DNA of 39,330 nt from positions 1-39,330 of the forward strand of contig JABDNM010000014.1 in NCBI GenBank assembly GCA_013043825.1, written 5' to 3'. Source of the stretch: Flavobacteriaceae bacterium. GTDB lineage: Bacteria > Bacteroidota > Bacteroidia > Flavobacteriales > Flavobacteriaceae. A program made the translations under genes and the position numbers. This document shows, piece by piece, positions 25,687 through 35,400 of the stretch (position 1 is the stretch's first letter; each line of letters opens with the position of its first letter). The notes beneath the pieces are model-generated. The model saw only the letters and a program-made list of their open reading frames with translations. It did no database searches and was not told the origin of the DNA.

Positions 25687-27378
25687 ATGAAAAGTCGCTT
25701 TTTCGTTTTATTTCTACTCATCCAGACGCTCTTTCATGGACAGGAATACACCACTTCTTACTTGAGTTCACTCTCGTACGAATCGCTTATAGAACTTTAC
25801 GATGACAATGTAACCGATACACTTCTCGCTAGAAAGATTGCAGCAACCTATATAAAAAAGGCGCGAGAAGCGACCGACAGCGTGAAAATGGCCAGGGGAT
25901 ACAGTAGGTTGGCCTTTGTGGCACCTTACAAAGAGGCATTGAAGTACCTGGATACCACCATTGCCTATTCAAAAGGAGGGGATCATCCCAACTTTCCTAC
26001 CATTGGTTATTTATTCAAATCCTTGTATCTCTACAATAATGAAGCCTACGAAGAAAGTCTCGCAAACGCTATTCTTGGTTATCAACAAGCCAAGGACAAG
26101 CAAAACGTTGCACATCAAATAACCGCACTGCACCAGATCAATGGTATCAATGAACTGTGGGGGGATTATCAGAAGACCCTTGATGCGGCCCGGCTTACCT
26201 ACGAATTGCTTCAAAGCAATAGAAATATAGACCGCTATTATGATAATTACATCGCTTCGGTAGAAGGAATAGGCAAATGTTTCGTTCGATTGAAAAAACC
26301 CGATTCGGCCCTTGCCTATTTCAAAAAAGGGATCGATAAAGCCCTTCAGGTACAGGATTCAACCACCTACCACGCTTTTGTTTCACACACCGGCACTGCC
26401 CTATATATGAAGGGAGCTTACCAGGCAGCACTTGATAGTTTGAACAAGGCAGACCAATACAGAGACTACTTCATTCATAGTTATCCCATTATTTACAATT
26501 ACTATTTAGGGAGCATTTATCATGACCAAGGGAAGGAGCAAACAGCGTTGTTTTACTTTAAAAAAGCAGATTCCATTTACGAGGCGGACCAGATCCTTTC
26601 TCCAGAATTACCCTTGGTCTATAACAGACTTACCGAATACTATAAGTTGAATAAAAATGAGGAGATGCAGCTGAAATACCTTTATAAACTTGTTTTGGTG
26701 GACAGCCTGATCGATGCGAAGCAAGTTTTCGTAAAAGCGAAAACCGAAAAAGAATATACCATACCCGAATTGCTGGAAGACAAAAACAACTTGATCACGG
26801 GTTTACAACTTCAGAATAAAAAATCGATTCTTAAAATATGGGTAGCGCTCATCGTGCTGATGGTGGCCGTAATTGCATTGATTTATTATTTCCGAAGACA
26901 AAAGGTGTATAAGAAACGGTTTGAGAACCTGATGGAAAAAAATGGAGACCTTGTCGAAACAGAAGAAGTTGAGAACGTGCCCACAGTGCAGAAAAGCGAG
27001 ATCGCCGAAGAAACGGTGGCGGAGATCATGGGGTATCTTAAGGAATTTGAAACGAATAAGGGTTTCTTATCTCAAAAAGTATCGCTGAATGACACAGCCA
27101 AGCATTTCGGAACCAATTCAACCTACCTGTCCAAGGTGGTGAATATGAAAAAGAAGAAGAATTTTTCAAAGTATATCAACGACTTACGCATTGGCTTTGC
27201 GTTTGATGAATTGAAAGTAAATAAGACCTTCCGAAAGTATACGATCAAGGCCATTGCCCACGAGTGTGGCTTCAAAAGTGCGGAATCCTTTTCCAAGGCA
27301 TTCTATAAAAAGTTTGGAATCTATCCTTCCTTCTATATAAAGAGACTTTTAGAGGAGGAGTCTAAGAAAGGATCCTAA
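25687..27378 (+). CDS. Membrane-anchored TPR regulator with AraC-type DNA-binding domain
   Basis: A 563-residue one-component sensor-regulator of a type common in Bacteroidota. It has a signal-like N-terminus (MKSRFFVLFLLIQTLFHGQ), periplasmic TPR-like helical repeats (about residues 30-360; for example SALAYFKKGIDKA and TALFYFKKADSIY), one membrane helix at about 381-402 (ILKIWVALIVLMVAVIALIYYF) and a cytoplasmic AraC-type helix-turn-helix at about 455-556 (VSLNDTAKHFGTNSTYLSKVV, then IKAIAHECGFKSAESFSKAFYKKFGIYPS). A periplasmic signal would be passed directly to DNA. It lies among three paralogous secreted-protein genes: divergent from one, and ending two bases from the stop of another. 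Regulation of those genes is a reasonable inference, not shown. Confidence 0.92.
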   Translation: MKSRFFVLFLLIQTLFHGQEYTTSYLSSLSYESLIELYDDNVTDTLLARKIAATYIKKAREATDSVKMARGYSRLAFVAPYKEALKYLDTTIAYSKGGDHPNFPTIGYLFKSLYLYNNEAYEESLANAILGYQQAKDKQNVAHQITALHQINGINELWGDYQKTLDAARLTYELLQSNRNIDRYYDNYIASVEGIGKCFVRLKKPDSALAYFKKGIDKALQVQDSTTYHAFVSHTGTALYMKGAYQAALDSLNKADQYRDYFIHSYPIIYNYYLGSIYHDQGKEQTALFYFKKADSIYEADQILSPELPLVYNRLTEYYKLNKNEEMQLKYLYKLVLVDSLIDAKQVFVKAKTEKEYTIPELLEDKNNLITGLQLQNKKSILKIWVALIVLMVAVIALIYYFRRQKVYKKRFENLMEKNGDLVETEEVENVPTVQKSEIAEETVAEIMGYLKEFETNKGFLSQKVSLNDTAKHFGTNSTYLSKVVNMKKKKNFSKYINDLRIGFAFDELKVNKTFRKYTIKAIAHECGFKSAESFSKAFYKKFGIYPSFYIKRLLEEESKKGS

Positions 27379-27380
27379 AG

Positions 27381-28085
27381 TTACATCGAGTCGTATTGAC
27401 GAATCACGCGTAACAAGTCTTCCTGTGCATTGATATTCAAGTTGTTTTCATCTATGAAAGCCTGCAATGCCGGTTCTTTGGGCCCGAAGATGGATAATTT
27501 TTTATGCTTGGCTTTGGGAAGCTGGTACATGCGCCCATTCTTAGTTTGAAGGAAATAGGTAACATCATCGGTAAAAGCAGCCTTAAGATCCCGGGTGATG
27601 GAAGATGAAGCTTTTACCGGGGGACTGTATTCCTTCTCAACCTTCTTCATGAGGTCCACCTTCTTACCTTCAAATAGCACTTCAAAGTAACTGCCCTCCT
27701 CGTCACTTCCATTGAAAGGAATCAAGACGATAATAGTATTGCCCATTTTCACAAAAATATCAGAAGATTTTGTAAGTGGTTTTGCTTCGGAATTGGGGGT
27801 CGCCAAGTTCTCTTTCACCTCGATCTCGTTCGAGAAGATGTTGAACCTCATAGGGATATTTGTACCTAACAACTTGTTGCCCTCGTAGATATTACCCATA
27901 ACAAATGCTTCGTTGTAATAGGGCGAACCTTCATAATCATTGGGAACTTCATATTTAAGATCCTTGTCATTTCTGTTGACATAGGTATCGACCCGTTGCA
28001 GGTCGGAAGTAAGGCCTCTTGTTTCGTACTGTCCATTGGAAGCAAACGAAACCGCCATGGTGATGAGTACTAGAAGCATTCTCAT
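27381..28085 (-). CDS. Small secreted protein, paralogue 2
   Basis: A 234-residue relative of the proteins at 24661 and 28098, with a signal peptide (MRMLLVLITMAVSFASNGQ). The shared blocks are present: GSPYYNEAFVMGNIYEGN, NIPMRFNIFSNEIEVKE, LTKSSDIFVKM, SITRDLKAAFTDD and a C-terminus LLRVIRQYDSM. By eye it is closer to paralogue 1 than to paralogue 3. It has no cysteine. It starts 12 bases after the stop of paralogue 3 and has no promoter of its own that I can see, so the two are very likely co-transcribed. Function unknown. Confidence 0.85.
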   Translation of the reverse strand: MRMLLVLITMAVSFASNGQYETRGLTSDLQRVDTYVNRNDKDLKYEVPNDYEGSPYYNEAFVMGNIYEGNKLLGTNIPMRFNIFSNEIEVKENLATPNSEAKPLTKSSDIFVKMGNTIIVLIPFNGSDEEGSYFEVLFEGKKVDLMKKVEKEYSPPVKASSSITRDLKAAFTDDVTYFLQTKNGRMYQLPKAKHKKLSIFGPKEPALQAFIDENNLNINAQEDLLRVIRQYDSM

Positions 28086-28097
28086 GATGTAACTAAT

Positions 28098-28796
28098 TTA
28101 GAGTTCGTCGTAGAACTTCACTGCCTTTTTTAATGCGTAGTCTTTGTTGATATTCAACTTATTCTGAGCGATAAAGTCCTTCACAGCTTTTTTATTTCTG
28201 ATGAACATATTCAGTTTTCCTTTTCTCGACTTCGGAAAAGCAGTAAAACTTCCATCCACCTTATTCACAAGATAATAAAATTCTTTGTCGCTGTAGGAAG
28301 GAGGGACGTCTCTTGTGATAGAATTAACAGATTCGCGCCCTTCGATGAATTTCTTAGTAAGCTTCTTGTAAAGTGCATAAGTATCTCCTTCGTAGAGTAC
28401 GATAAAATACCCGGCTTTGTCCAAACCTTCCCTTTTGTTTGAATAAACGAATACTTTATTCATGAGTTTGGAGTAGATATCGCTGCTTTTTACCAAAACA
28501 CGTGCGGTTCTTAAGGGAGCATCTTTGGTAGCCATAACTTCAATTTCGTCCTTTTGGGCGTTATAGCGAAGGGCAACATTCGAGGCGAGTGCTTTACCAT
28601 TCTTGAAAATAAATCCCTGTACAAAATCTTGATTTTCATATACCGAACCAGTTACATTATTGGCGTTCGGATAGATAGCGATCGCTTTGTTGGTGAGATA
28701 ATCTGTTGTCTCTGGTTCCATGCTCATTTGAGAGAAGCTTGTGGAAGAGGTCAACAATAAGACAAACGTAAAAGCAATTGCAAAAAAGTTTTTCAT
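28098..28796 (-). CDS. Small secreted protein, paralogue 3
   Basis: A 232-residue member of the same family, more divergent than the other two. The start is placed at the ATG at 28796, which gives a clean signal peptide (MKNFFAIAFTFVLLLTSSTSFSQ). The frame stays open to an ATG at 28844, but the -7 element at 28821-28828 falls inside that extension, so the longer start would lie upstream of transcription. Family blocks are VYENQDFVQGFIFKNG, NVALRYNAQKDEIEVM, LVKSSDIYSKL, SITRDVPPSYSDK and KKAVKFYDEL. It is the first gene of a two-gene unit with paralogue 2. Function unknown. Confidence 0.83.
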   Translation of the reverse strand: MKNFFAIAFTFVLLLTSSTSFSQMSMEPETTDYLTNKAIAIYPNANNVTGSVYENQDFVQGFIFKNGKALASNVALRYNAQKDEIEVMATKDAPLRTARVLVKSSDIYSKLMNKVFVYSNKREGLDKAGYFIVLYEGDTYALYKKLTKKFIEGRESVNSITRDVPPSYSDKEFYYLVNKVDGSFTAFPKSRKGKLNMFIRNKKAVKDFIAQNKLNINKDYALKKAVKFYDEL

Positions 28797-28820
28797 ACTA
28801 GAGGTTTTAGAAGATCCAAC

Positions 28821-28851
28821 CAAAATTAGTCGTTTCATATTCATTCCCGAA
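28821..28851 (-). promoter_or_regulatory. Promoter of paralogues 3 and 2
   Basis: On the minus strand: TTC (28849-28851), a 20-base spacer and TAATTTTG (28821-28828). The -7 element is exact and the -33 element is one base off TTG. Transcription would start near 28814, leaving an 18-base leader before 28796. Confidence 0.6.
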
Positions 28852-29018
28852 ACGCTTGAGGGGGTCGTTTATAAATTCAGATAATATGGTATTTCCAATA
28901 TGAATCCCCAGCCGTTTAAGAAGGTGCGAATATAAGTATTAAATCAACAAGAAATTGTTAAAAAATAGGTAAATCTAGCTACTCGTTTTAGACTACTAAA
29001 CCGATAGACTAAACGCTC

Positions 29019-31130
29019 TTACTTCATGAGTTCCAGGGCTTTCTCAGTTTCTGTCACCGGTAATTTACAAGTGTTATTTACACACACATAGATGTATGTT
29101 TTTCCTGGAAGGAACCGGCCTTTGAGTAACGGACTTTCACCAGGTGATGTGCTTCCCGCGATAAGTTTGCCCGGTAAATAGATCTTGTTGAATTTGGTGA
29201 TCATCTCATCGGCCTCAGGTCCAACGACCACCAGCTCGTAGTAGGGCGATCTGTAATTGGAAAGCAAATCCAGCCAATTCGAAAAACCGCCGGGATATTG
29301 CTCCAGTTCACCTTGTACGTTTTTCAGCATTTGATGAGCGATGTCGGCAAAGTTTCGTTCATCGAAATGATGGGAGAGCACAAATAAGTTCTTGGCCATC
29401 ATCGAATTGGATGAAGGAATAACATTGTCCCGATAGTCGATGGTTCTCGTTACAATTTCTGCATCTTCGTCTGAAGTAAAGTAGAACATTCCTTTTTCCG
29501 TATCGTGAAAATGTTCCAGTGTGTAATCTGCCATGGATTTTGCCTTGTCGAGCCATTCTTCGTTCAGTGTAACTTCGTAGAGACCGATATAAGCGTCGAT
29601 CACTGAGGCATAATCTTCAAGGTAACCGTTGATGTTGCTCTTTCCATTCTTATAATTGTGCCATAACCTGCCATCTCCTAGCAATTGATTTTCAGCAATA
29701 AAACGGGCATTTTTCAATGCAATCTTTAGGTAAGCTTCTGTCCCAAAGACCTTGTAAGCATCTACATATCCTTTCAGCATGAGTCCGTTCCAGGAGGTTA
29801 ATGTCTTGTCGTCCAGTCGGGGTTTGGGTCGCTTATTTCTGAATTCCATCAACGCTCTTTTCCAGGCTTGTTTCTTTTTTTGAAGGACTTCCTGGCTCAA
29901 CGCATGTGCCTTGATTATTTCAGCATCACTTTTGATTCGAATGAGAACATACTTTCCTTCTTCCTCCCACTTTCCGAAGTCATTTACGTTGTAATAGTCC
30001 TGAAACAGGGCAAAATCATCCTTGATAACACTTCGTAGTTCCTCTTCGGTATAGATATAATAGGTTCCTTCTTCTAACGCTCCGGTCTCGGTTTTACTGT
30101 CCGCATCCAGGGAAGAATAAAAAGCTCCCGCGTCATGGGTAAGTTCACGAGACACAAATTCCAGCGTTTCCTCTACGACTTCCTTATAGAGAGTCTTACC
30201 TGTGATGGCAAAAGCTTCACTGTATAAGCTCGCAAGTTGTCCGTTGTCGTACAGCATTTTCTCAAAGTGGGGAACATGCCATTTGGAATCGGTGCTGTAA
30301 CGGGCAAATCCACCACCAATCTGGTCGTAAACACCTCCAAACGCCATTTTGTCCAGGGTAAGGAGTACATGTTCCATCAACTGTTCATCATTTTCTTCCT
30401 GTGCCGTTCGCATCCAATAAGCTACGTTTCTAGGCATCATAAATTTGGGTGCGCCTCTCGTACCTCCATTGATCACATCGAGATTTCGTTTCAAGGAATC
30501 GATTACGGGTTGAATTTCGAACTTGGTATAATCTATTTCATCGGTGTTCAATTCAATGAGGTCGAGACTTTTAATCCCCTGTTCCAGGCGAGTGGCATAA
30601 TCGACCAATTTTTGTGGTTCTTCTTCATACAAAGTGCTTATTTGGTCAATGGCCTGGATCCAGTCTTCTTTCTGGAAATAGGTGCCCCCCCAGACCGGCC
30701 TTCCATCGGGTAAGGTGATTACGTTCAGAGGCCATCCCGCTCTTCCCGTCATTAGTTGTACCGCACTGATATATACCTGGTCCACATCGGGTCGCTCCTC
30801 ACGATCCACTTTCACCGAAATAAATTTATCATTCATCACAGCTGCAACAGTCGAATCTTCAAAGCTCTCTCGCTCCATCACATGACACCAGTGGCATGCC
30901 GCATAACCAATGCTCACGATCATTAGTTTCTTTTGATCCTTGGCTTCTTGTAAGGTCTTTGCATTCCATGGTTTCCAGTTCACAGGATTGTGTGCGTGTT
31001 GCAAGAGATACGGACTGGTCTCATGGATCAAATCATTCGTAAACTTGTGGTCTTTCACGGTTTCGTTTTTGGATGAGGTACAGGAGGCGATGGCAAATGC
31101 CAGGGTTATTCCGATAAAAAGTGACTTCAT
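29019..31130 (-). CDS. DUF255/YyaL-type thioredoxin-domain lipoprotein
   Basis: A 703-residue protein of the YyaL/spermatogenesis-associated-20 type. The ATG at 31130 gives a lipoprotein signal (LAFAIASC, C17), so it is probably anchored to a membrane facing the periplasm. An ATG seven codons upstream is open, but the -7 element lies across it. The N-terminal domain has a thioredoxin-type motif CHWC (79-82) in [17 protein letters not shown], then [22 protein letters not shown]. The rest is an (alpha/alpha) barrel like N-acylglucosamine epimerase-type folds ([20 protein letters not shown]). The C-terminus carries two cysteines, CVNNTC. The family is conserved from bacteria to mammals, but its reaction is not established. 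Confidence 0.9.
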   Translation of the reverse strand: MKSLFIGITLAFAIASCTSSKNETVKDHKFTNDLIHETSPYLLQHAHNPVNWKPWNAKTLQEAKDQKKLMIVSIGYAACHWCHVMERESFEDSTVAAVMNDKFISVKVDREERPDVDQVYISAVQLMTGRAGWPLNVITLPDGRPVWGGTYFQKEDWIQAIDQISTLYEEEPQKLVDYATRLEQGIKSLDLIELNTDEIDYTKFEIQPVIDSLKRNLDVINGGTRGAPKFMMPRNVAYWMRTAQEENDEQLMEHVLLTLDKMAFGGVYDQIGGGFARYSTDSKWHVPHFEKMLYDNGQLASLYSEAFAITGKTLYKEVVEETLEFVSRELTHDAGAFYSSLDADSKTETGALEEGTYYIYTEEELRSVIKDDFALFQDYYNVNDFGKWEEEGKYVLIRIKSDAEIIKAHALSQEVLQKKKQAWKRALMEFRNKRPKPRLDDKTLTSWNGLMLKGYVDAYKVFGTEAYLKIALKNARFIAENQLLGDGRLWHNYKNGKSNINGYLEDYASVIDAYIGLYEVTLNEEWLDKAKSMADYTLEHFHDTEKGMFYFTSDEDAEIVTRTIDYRDNVIPSSNSMMAKNLFVLSHHFDERNFADIAHQMLKNVQGELEQYPGGFSNWLDLLSNYRSPYYELVVVGPEADEMITKFNKIYLPGKLIAGSTSPGESPLLKGRFLPGKTYIYVCVNNTCKLPVTETEKALELMK

Positions 31131-31148
31131 AGTAGGGATCATGCAGAA

Positions 31149-31173
31149 CAAAAATACGCCTTTGATTACTCAA
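31149..31173 (-). promoter_or_regulatory. Possible promoter of the YyaL-type gene
   Basis: On the minus strand TATTTTTG (31149-31156) is an exact -7 match, 19 bases from the start at 31130. A TTG at 31171-31173 is only 14 bases upstream, which is short. Confidence 0.45.
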
Positions 31174-31203
31174 AAGCGTATAAATTAAATGATTTGGAAT
31201 GAG

Positions 31204-31404
31204 TTATTTTACTTCGAAAGTAATTTTAACGTTTACACGGAATTCGACCACGTCATCTCCATTCACAACGGCACTTTGCTCATTTACATAGACCGATTTG
31301 ATTTGTTTGACACTCTTTGCGGCATGTTTTACCGCATTTCTAGTAGCATCTTCCCAACTATTGTTCGAATTCGCTAATACTTCAATAACTTTTAATACTG
31401 CCAT
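31204..31404 (-). CDS. Dodecin family flavin-binding protein
   Basis: Dodecins are small cytoplasmic proteins that assemble into 12-mers storing or buffering flavins. This 66-residue protein has the family start MAVLKVIEVLANSNNSWEDAT, the central AAKSVKQIKSVYVNE, and the closing strand EFRVNVKITFEVK. The ATG at 31404 is chosen; a TTG three codons upstream (31413) is in frame but less likely. It lies 71 bases after the Nfu gene on the same strand, so read-through is possible. Confidence 0.93.
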   Translation of the reverse strand: MAVLKVIEVLANSNNSWEDATRNAVKHAAKSVKQIKSVYVNEQSAVVNGDDVVEFRVNVKITFEVK

Positions 31405-31475
31405 TTTTTTCAATTTAAATTAATGACGAGTAAGGTACAGAATTCTGAACGAAAATTCAGGATATAAGCCAACAA

Positions 31476-32408
31476 CTAAGCATTGATCGCCTCCACGGAG
31501 TTTACCTTTCCGTGCATCATCTCGCGTAACATGGTCTCTATTCCATTTTTCAAAGTAACTGTAGACGAAGGGCAACCGCTACAGGCACCTTGAAGAATTA
31601 CACGAACTGTCTTGGTTTCTTCATTGAAGGAATCGAAGGCAATATTGCCACCATCGCTTGCCACAGCAGGTTTTACATACTCTTCCAGGATGGAGACGAT
31701 CTCCTTCTCGGTTGCGCTGAGTTCGGTTTTTGCTTTCTGTTGGTTTTCTTCGGAAGAATTTACTTTGGAAGTACCATCATTATTGCTGCCAGTATCGCTA
31801 TTCAGGATCGAGTCGTCTAAAATAGGTTTGCCTTTTTCAATATAAGATCGTATGAACTCTCTTAATTCCATCGAAATTTCCTGCCATTCGGCCATATTAT
31901 ACTTTGAAATAGAGACATAATTAGAGCTAATGAATACTTCTTTCACAAATGGGAACCCAAATAACTCCCTGGCCAAGGGCGCATGTTCGGTATCGTCTAT
32001 GGATTTGAACTCAAAAATGCCGTCGGCAAGGGGCTTATTGGCTACAAACTTCATAGCAGCAGGGTTTGGTGTGCTCTCGGCGTAGACTGTCACAGGGATC
32101 TTAGAGTTTTCCGTTATTTCTAACACGGGAGCCCCACTATCTAGATATTCGCTTATCGACTGGGCCACTTCCTCCTGTACATCCTGCCATGAAACGATAT
32201 TGAATTTTTCAACGGCGATGAAGTTCTGTGAGATATACACTGTTTTCACAAAGGGTAAATGGAACAATTGACGGGCAATTGGACTGGGAGCCGCTTCCTC
32301 TATGTTCTTGAATTCGAAGCTATTAGCCTGTGTAAGGAAGGTATTAGCAACAAATTTTATAATATTCTCGTTACTAGTAGGTTGGATGGAGATGTTAAAT
32401 TCGGACAT
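31476..32408 (-). CDS. Nfu/NifU-type Fe-S scaffold with duplicated N-terminal domain
   Basis: A 310-residue cytoplasmic Fe-S carrier that would pass clusters to target proteins. Two Nfu N-terminal domains lie in tandem: one begins SIQPTSNENIIKFVANTFL, the second VYAESTPNPAAMKFVANK, and each ends in an LPFVK/FPFVK-V-x-IS segment. After a Ser/Asn-rich linker comes the C-terminal NifU domain (VKPAVASDGGNIAFDSF) with the cluster-binding CxxC in LQGACSGCPSSTV. ATG 32408 is preferred over ATG 32417 because the promoter predicts transcription starting near 32419, which would leave almost no leader for the upstream start. Confidence 0.92.
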   Translation of the reverse strand: MSEFNISIQPTSNENIIKFVANTFLTQANSFEFKNIEEAAPSPIARQLFHLPFVKTVYISQNFIAVEKFNIVSWQDVQEEVAQSISEYLDSGAPVLEITENSKIPVTVYAESTPNPAAMKFVANKPLADGIFEFKSIDDTEHAPLARELFGFPFVKEVFISSNYVSISKYNMAEWQEISMELREFIRSYIEKGKPILDDSILNSDTGSNNDGTSKVNSSEENQQKAKTELSATEKEIVSILEEYVKPAVASDGGNIAFDSFNEETKTVRVILQGACSGCPSSTVTLKNGIETMLREMMHGKVNSVEAINA

Positions 32409-32424
32409 TCCGCTCATTTTTTTG

Positions 32425-32455
32425 CAAAATTATGAAAGAAAACCAATGTATTCAA
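32425..32455 (-). promoter_or_regulatory. Promoter of the Nfu gene
   Basis: On the minus strand: TTG (32453-32455), a 20-base spacer and TAATTTTG (32425-32432), an exact Bacteroidota promoter match. It abuts the -7 element of the divergent giant gene. Confidence 0.78.
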
Positions 32456-32463
32456 TATATTTG
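32456..32463 (+). promoter_or_regulatory. -7 element of the T9SS type B giant gene
   Basis: TATATTTG matches TAnnTTTG exactly, 20 bases before the ATG at 32484. No proper TTG is found 17-23 bases upstream. The element directly adjoins the -33 TTG of the Nfu promoter on the other strand. Confidence 0.6.
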
Positions 32464-32483
32464 GGAACTTAATAACCTACTTT

Positions 32484-35400
32484 ATGAGAAAATTATTGCT
32501 GCCTGTTCTGCTGTGCTTCGCCTATGCCAGTTTCTCGCAGTCCATTAATGTCAATGATCCTCTCGACCCAGAAAATGCCCTATCTGCCGAGGATCTGATC
32601 AATCAGGTATTGATTGGCGGTGACTGCGTGGAGGTAAACATGACTTTTTTGCAAGAGAATTGTGACGGGGTTGGAAATCTCTTAGAACGAAGTTGGGGAT
32701 ATTTTGACGCAACCGGAACCAATTTTCCGTTTCAGGAAGGAATTATATTATCTACTGGTTATGGAGTAAGTGCTGAAGGTCCCAACGATGTGAGCGGATC
32801 TTCCGATTCAGGTCTCTGCGGTGGAGTAACATGGCCGGGTGATGATGATCTCAAGACCATACTCGATATTCAGAGTGGAGATAACGTGCAAACTAATAAC
32901 GCCACGGTCTTTCAGTTTACTTTCGTTCCCATAATTTCCGATATTTCCTTCGATTTTATATTTGCTTCTGAAGAATATGAAAACGACTTCGAATGTGATG
33001 CACAATTTAGAGATGGATTTGCTTTTCTACTGAGAGGTCCCGGAATTCCGAATGACTCGGGAACTGCCTTTGGAGGAACCAATATCGCGGCTGTTCCAGG
33101 TTCTCTAAATGTACCTGTAAGCACACTTTCTATCCATGCAGATACCTTCATGTGTGGCAGCGAAATCCCAGGCGTCAACTTCTTTCCTGAGTTTTATGTT
33201 AGTAATTGGGCCGGGAACAACCAGAACGAGATACAATTTGATGGGTATACTACCTCGCTGGCTGCAACAGCTAGTTTAACTCCTGGGGAGACCTATGAAT
33301 TAAAAATGGTGATCGCAGATCGCGGAGATTCTTCCTTCGATTCTGCGGTATTCTTTAGAGCTGGGTCCTTTAATATAGGAAGTGTGGACCTGGGTGTAGA
33401 CCTAACCATTGCTAACGGAAATGCACGTTGCCAAGGGGAAGATTATGAAATAATGCCCGACATTAGTGTTCCTCCGGGAACCACCTACGAATGGCAGTTT
33501 GAAAGTCCACTGGGCTCAGGGACATTTATTCCTTTCGTACCTGCCGAAACCGGACCAACACTTGTGGTTAACACAACCGGAAACTACAAACTAATTGTTG
33601 ATTTTAATGGACTCTGTACTTCGGAAGGAGAGATCTTCATCGAATTTGATATGCCCTTTGCCATCAACAACGCTCCAGATCCCTTGATCGTTTGTGACAG
33701 TGACAATGATGGTTTTGCTGAATTCGACTTAACTCAAGCCGATAATGACATTACCATGGGTGACCCGAACTTAACAGTGAGCTACCACGGGACACTCCTC
33801 GATGCTCAGAACGCGGCACTTCCACTTACTAGCCCCTATACCAATGATGATATACATAGTGATAGCGTTTGGGCACGCGTTGAAAGTAATAATAGCAGTT
33901 GCGTGGAATTTGCTGAATTGTTCCTAATAGTTCGAAATTCTCCCATTGCTGTCGAACCTGAAGCGCCACTGAGAGCTTGCGACGATTCCACCCCCGATGG
34001 TTTCACTTTTTTCGATCTCACGGTTGTTGAGCCTGAGGTTTTGGGCGGTATGGATCCTACCGAGTTTGACATTTACTATTATGTATTGCAGAGTGATGCG
34101 GTAACTGCGGGTAACAATGCTTTGACGGCCCCGGATTATTCACAGAGCATTGCCAATCCTACGAATTTTTTAAATTCTTCGAATCCCCAGGAGATCTATA
34201 TTTTGGTGGTGGGTAACAACACTTCTACTTCTCCTCCCAATCCCAATGGTGCCGAGGGCTGTTATGATATAGTTCCACTTACCTTGATCGTTGATCCGTT
34301 GCCTGAGGATTTGGGTCCATTTGAGATGGCCTTGTGTGATGATGAGCTCAATGGTTCCACTCGTGTGGATGAGATCTCGACTTTTGATCTCACCACTCAG
34401 AACGTGGCTGTTACCGGTGGTGATGCTACCTTGACAGTTTTGTGGTTTGAGACGGTGGCCGATGAGATGGCCAATAACCCGATTGCGGACCCTACGATGT
34501 ATCAGAATACCTCGACCCCTCAGACGATCATTGGTCGTGTTACCTCGGAGTTTGATTGCAGTATTACCGTTACGATGACCCTTACAGTGCTTCCCAACCC
34601 GACTCCTAATGAGAATCCTACCCCCCTGGAGCTTTGTGACGATGATGATGATGGTATTGTGGGTGGTTTTGATCTCACCAGTAAGGATGGGGAGATCATT
34701 GGTGGCGAGGCAGATGTTTCGGTGTTGTACTATGAGACTTTGGCTGCTGCCGAGGCTGGCACACCGGGCACCGAGATTGTGAGTCCCTATACCAATATCA
34801 CTCCCAACAGTCAGATCGTCTATGCGCGAGTTACCCGGGATGTACCCCCTGGGGTTTTACCCTGTTATACCATTGTGGAGTTGGAGTTGGTTGTAGTGGC
34901 CTTACCGGATATGCCTACTTCCGATTTCATTGATCCTATGATCGTTTGTGATGAGGATGGGGATGGGCTTTCTGTTTTTGATCTTACCCAGAACGATCCT
35001 TATGTATTGGGGACGCAGGATCCGGCAGATTTTGTATTGCCGATCACTTATTATGAGACTGAGGCCGATGCTATTGCCGGGACCAATGCCATTGATCCTG
35101 CCAATGCTTTTATCAGTGCTGGTCAGAGTATTTGGGTACGTTTGGAGAGTAGTGTTACGGGCTGTTTGCGGATCACACCATTTGAGATCGAGGTAGGGAC
35201 CTTCCCTGCTATTGGCACGGGTGATGATCTGTTCTTGTGTGATGATGAGGTAGGGGGCAGTACTCCCTTTGATGGTTTGTCGACCTTTGATCTTACGGTC
35301 AACACTCCACTTATCAATTTAGGCAACAGCACCCTTGAGGTTCGTTATTATAAGGATGCTGCCGATCAGGCTGCGGGTATTGCGATTGCGGATCCTACGG

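Noticed and set aside
30237-30713. 158-codon plus-strand ORF inside the YyaL-type gene
   Set aside because: Antisense shadow of a conserved coding region; no promoter or family match.
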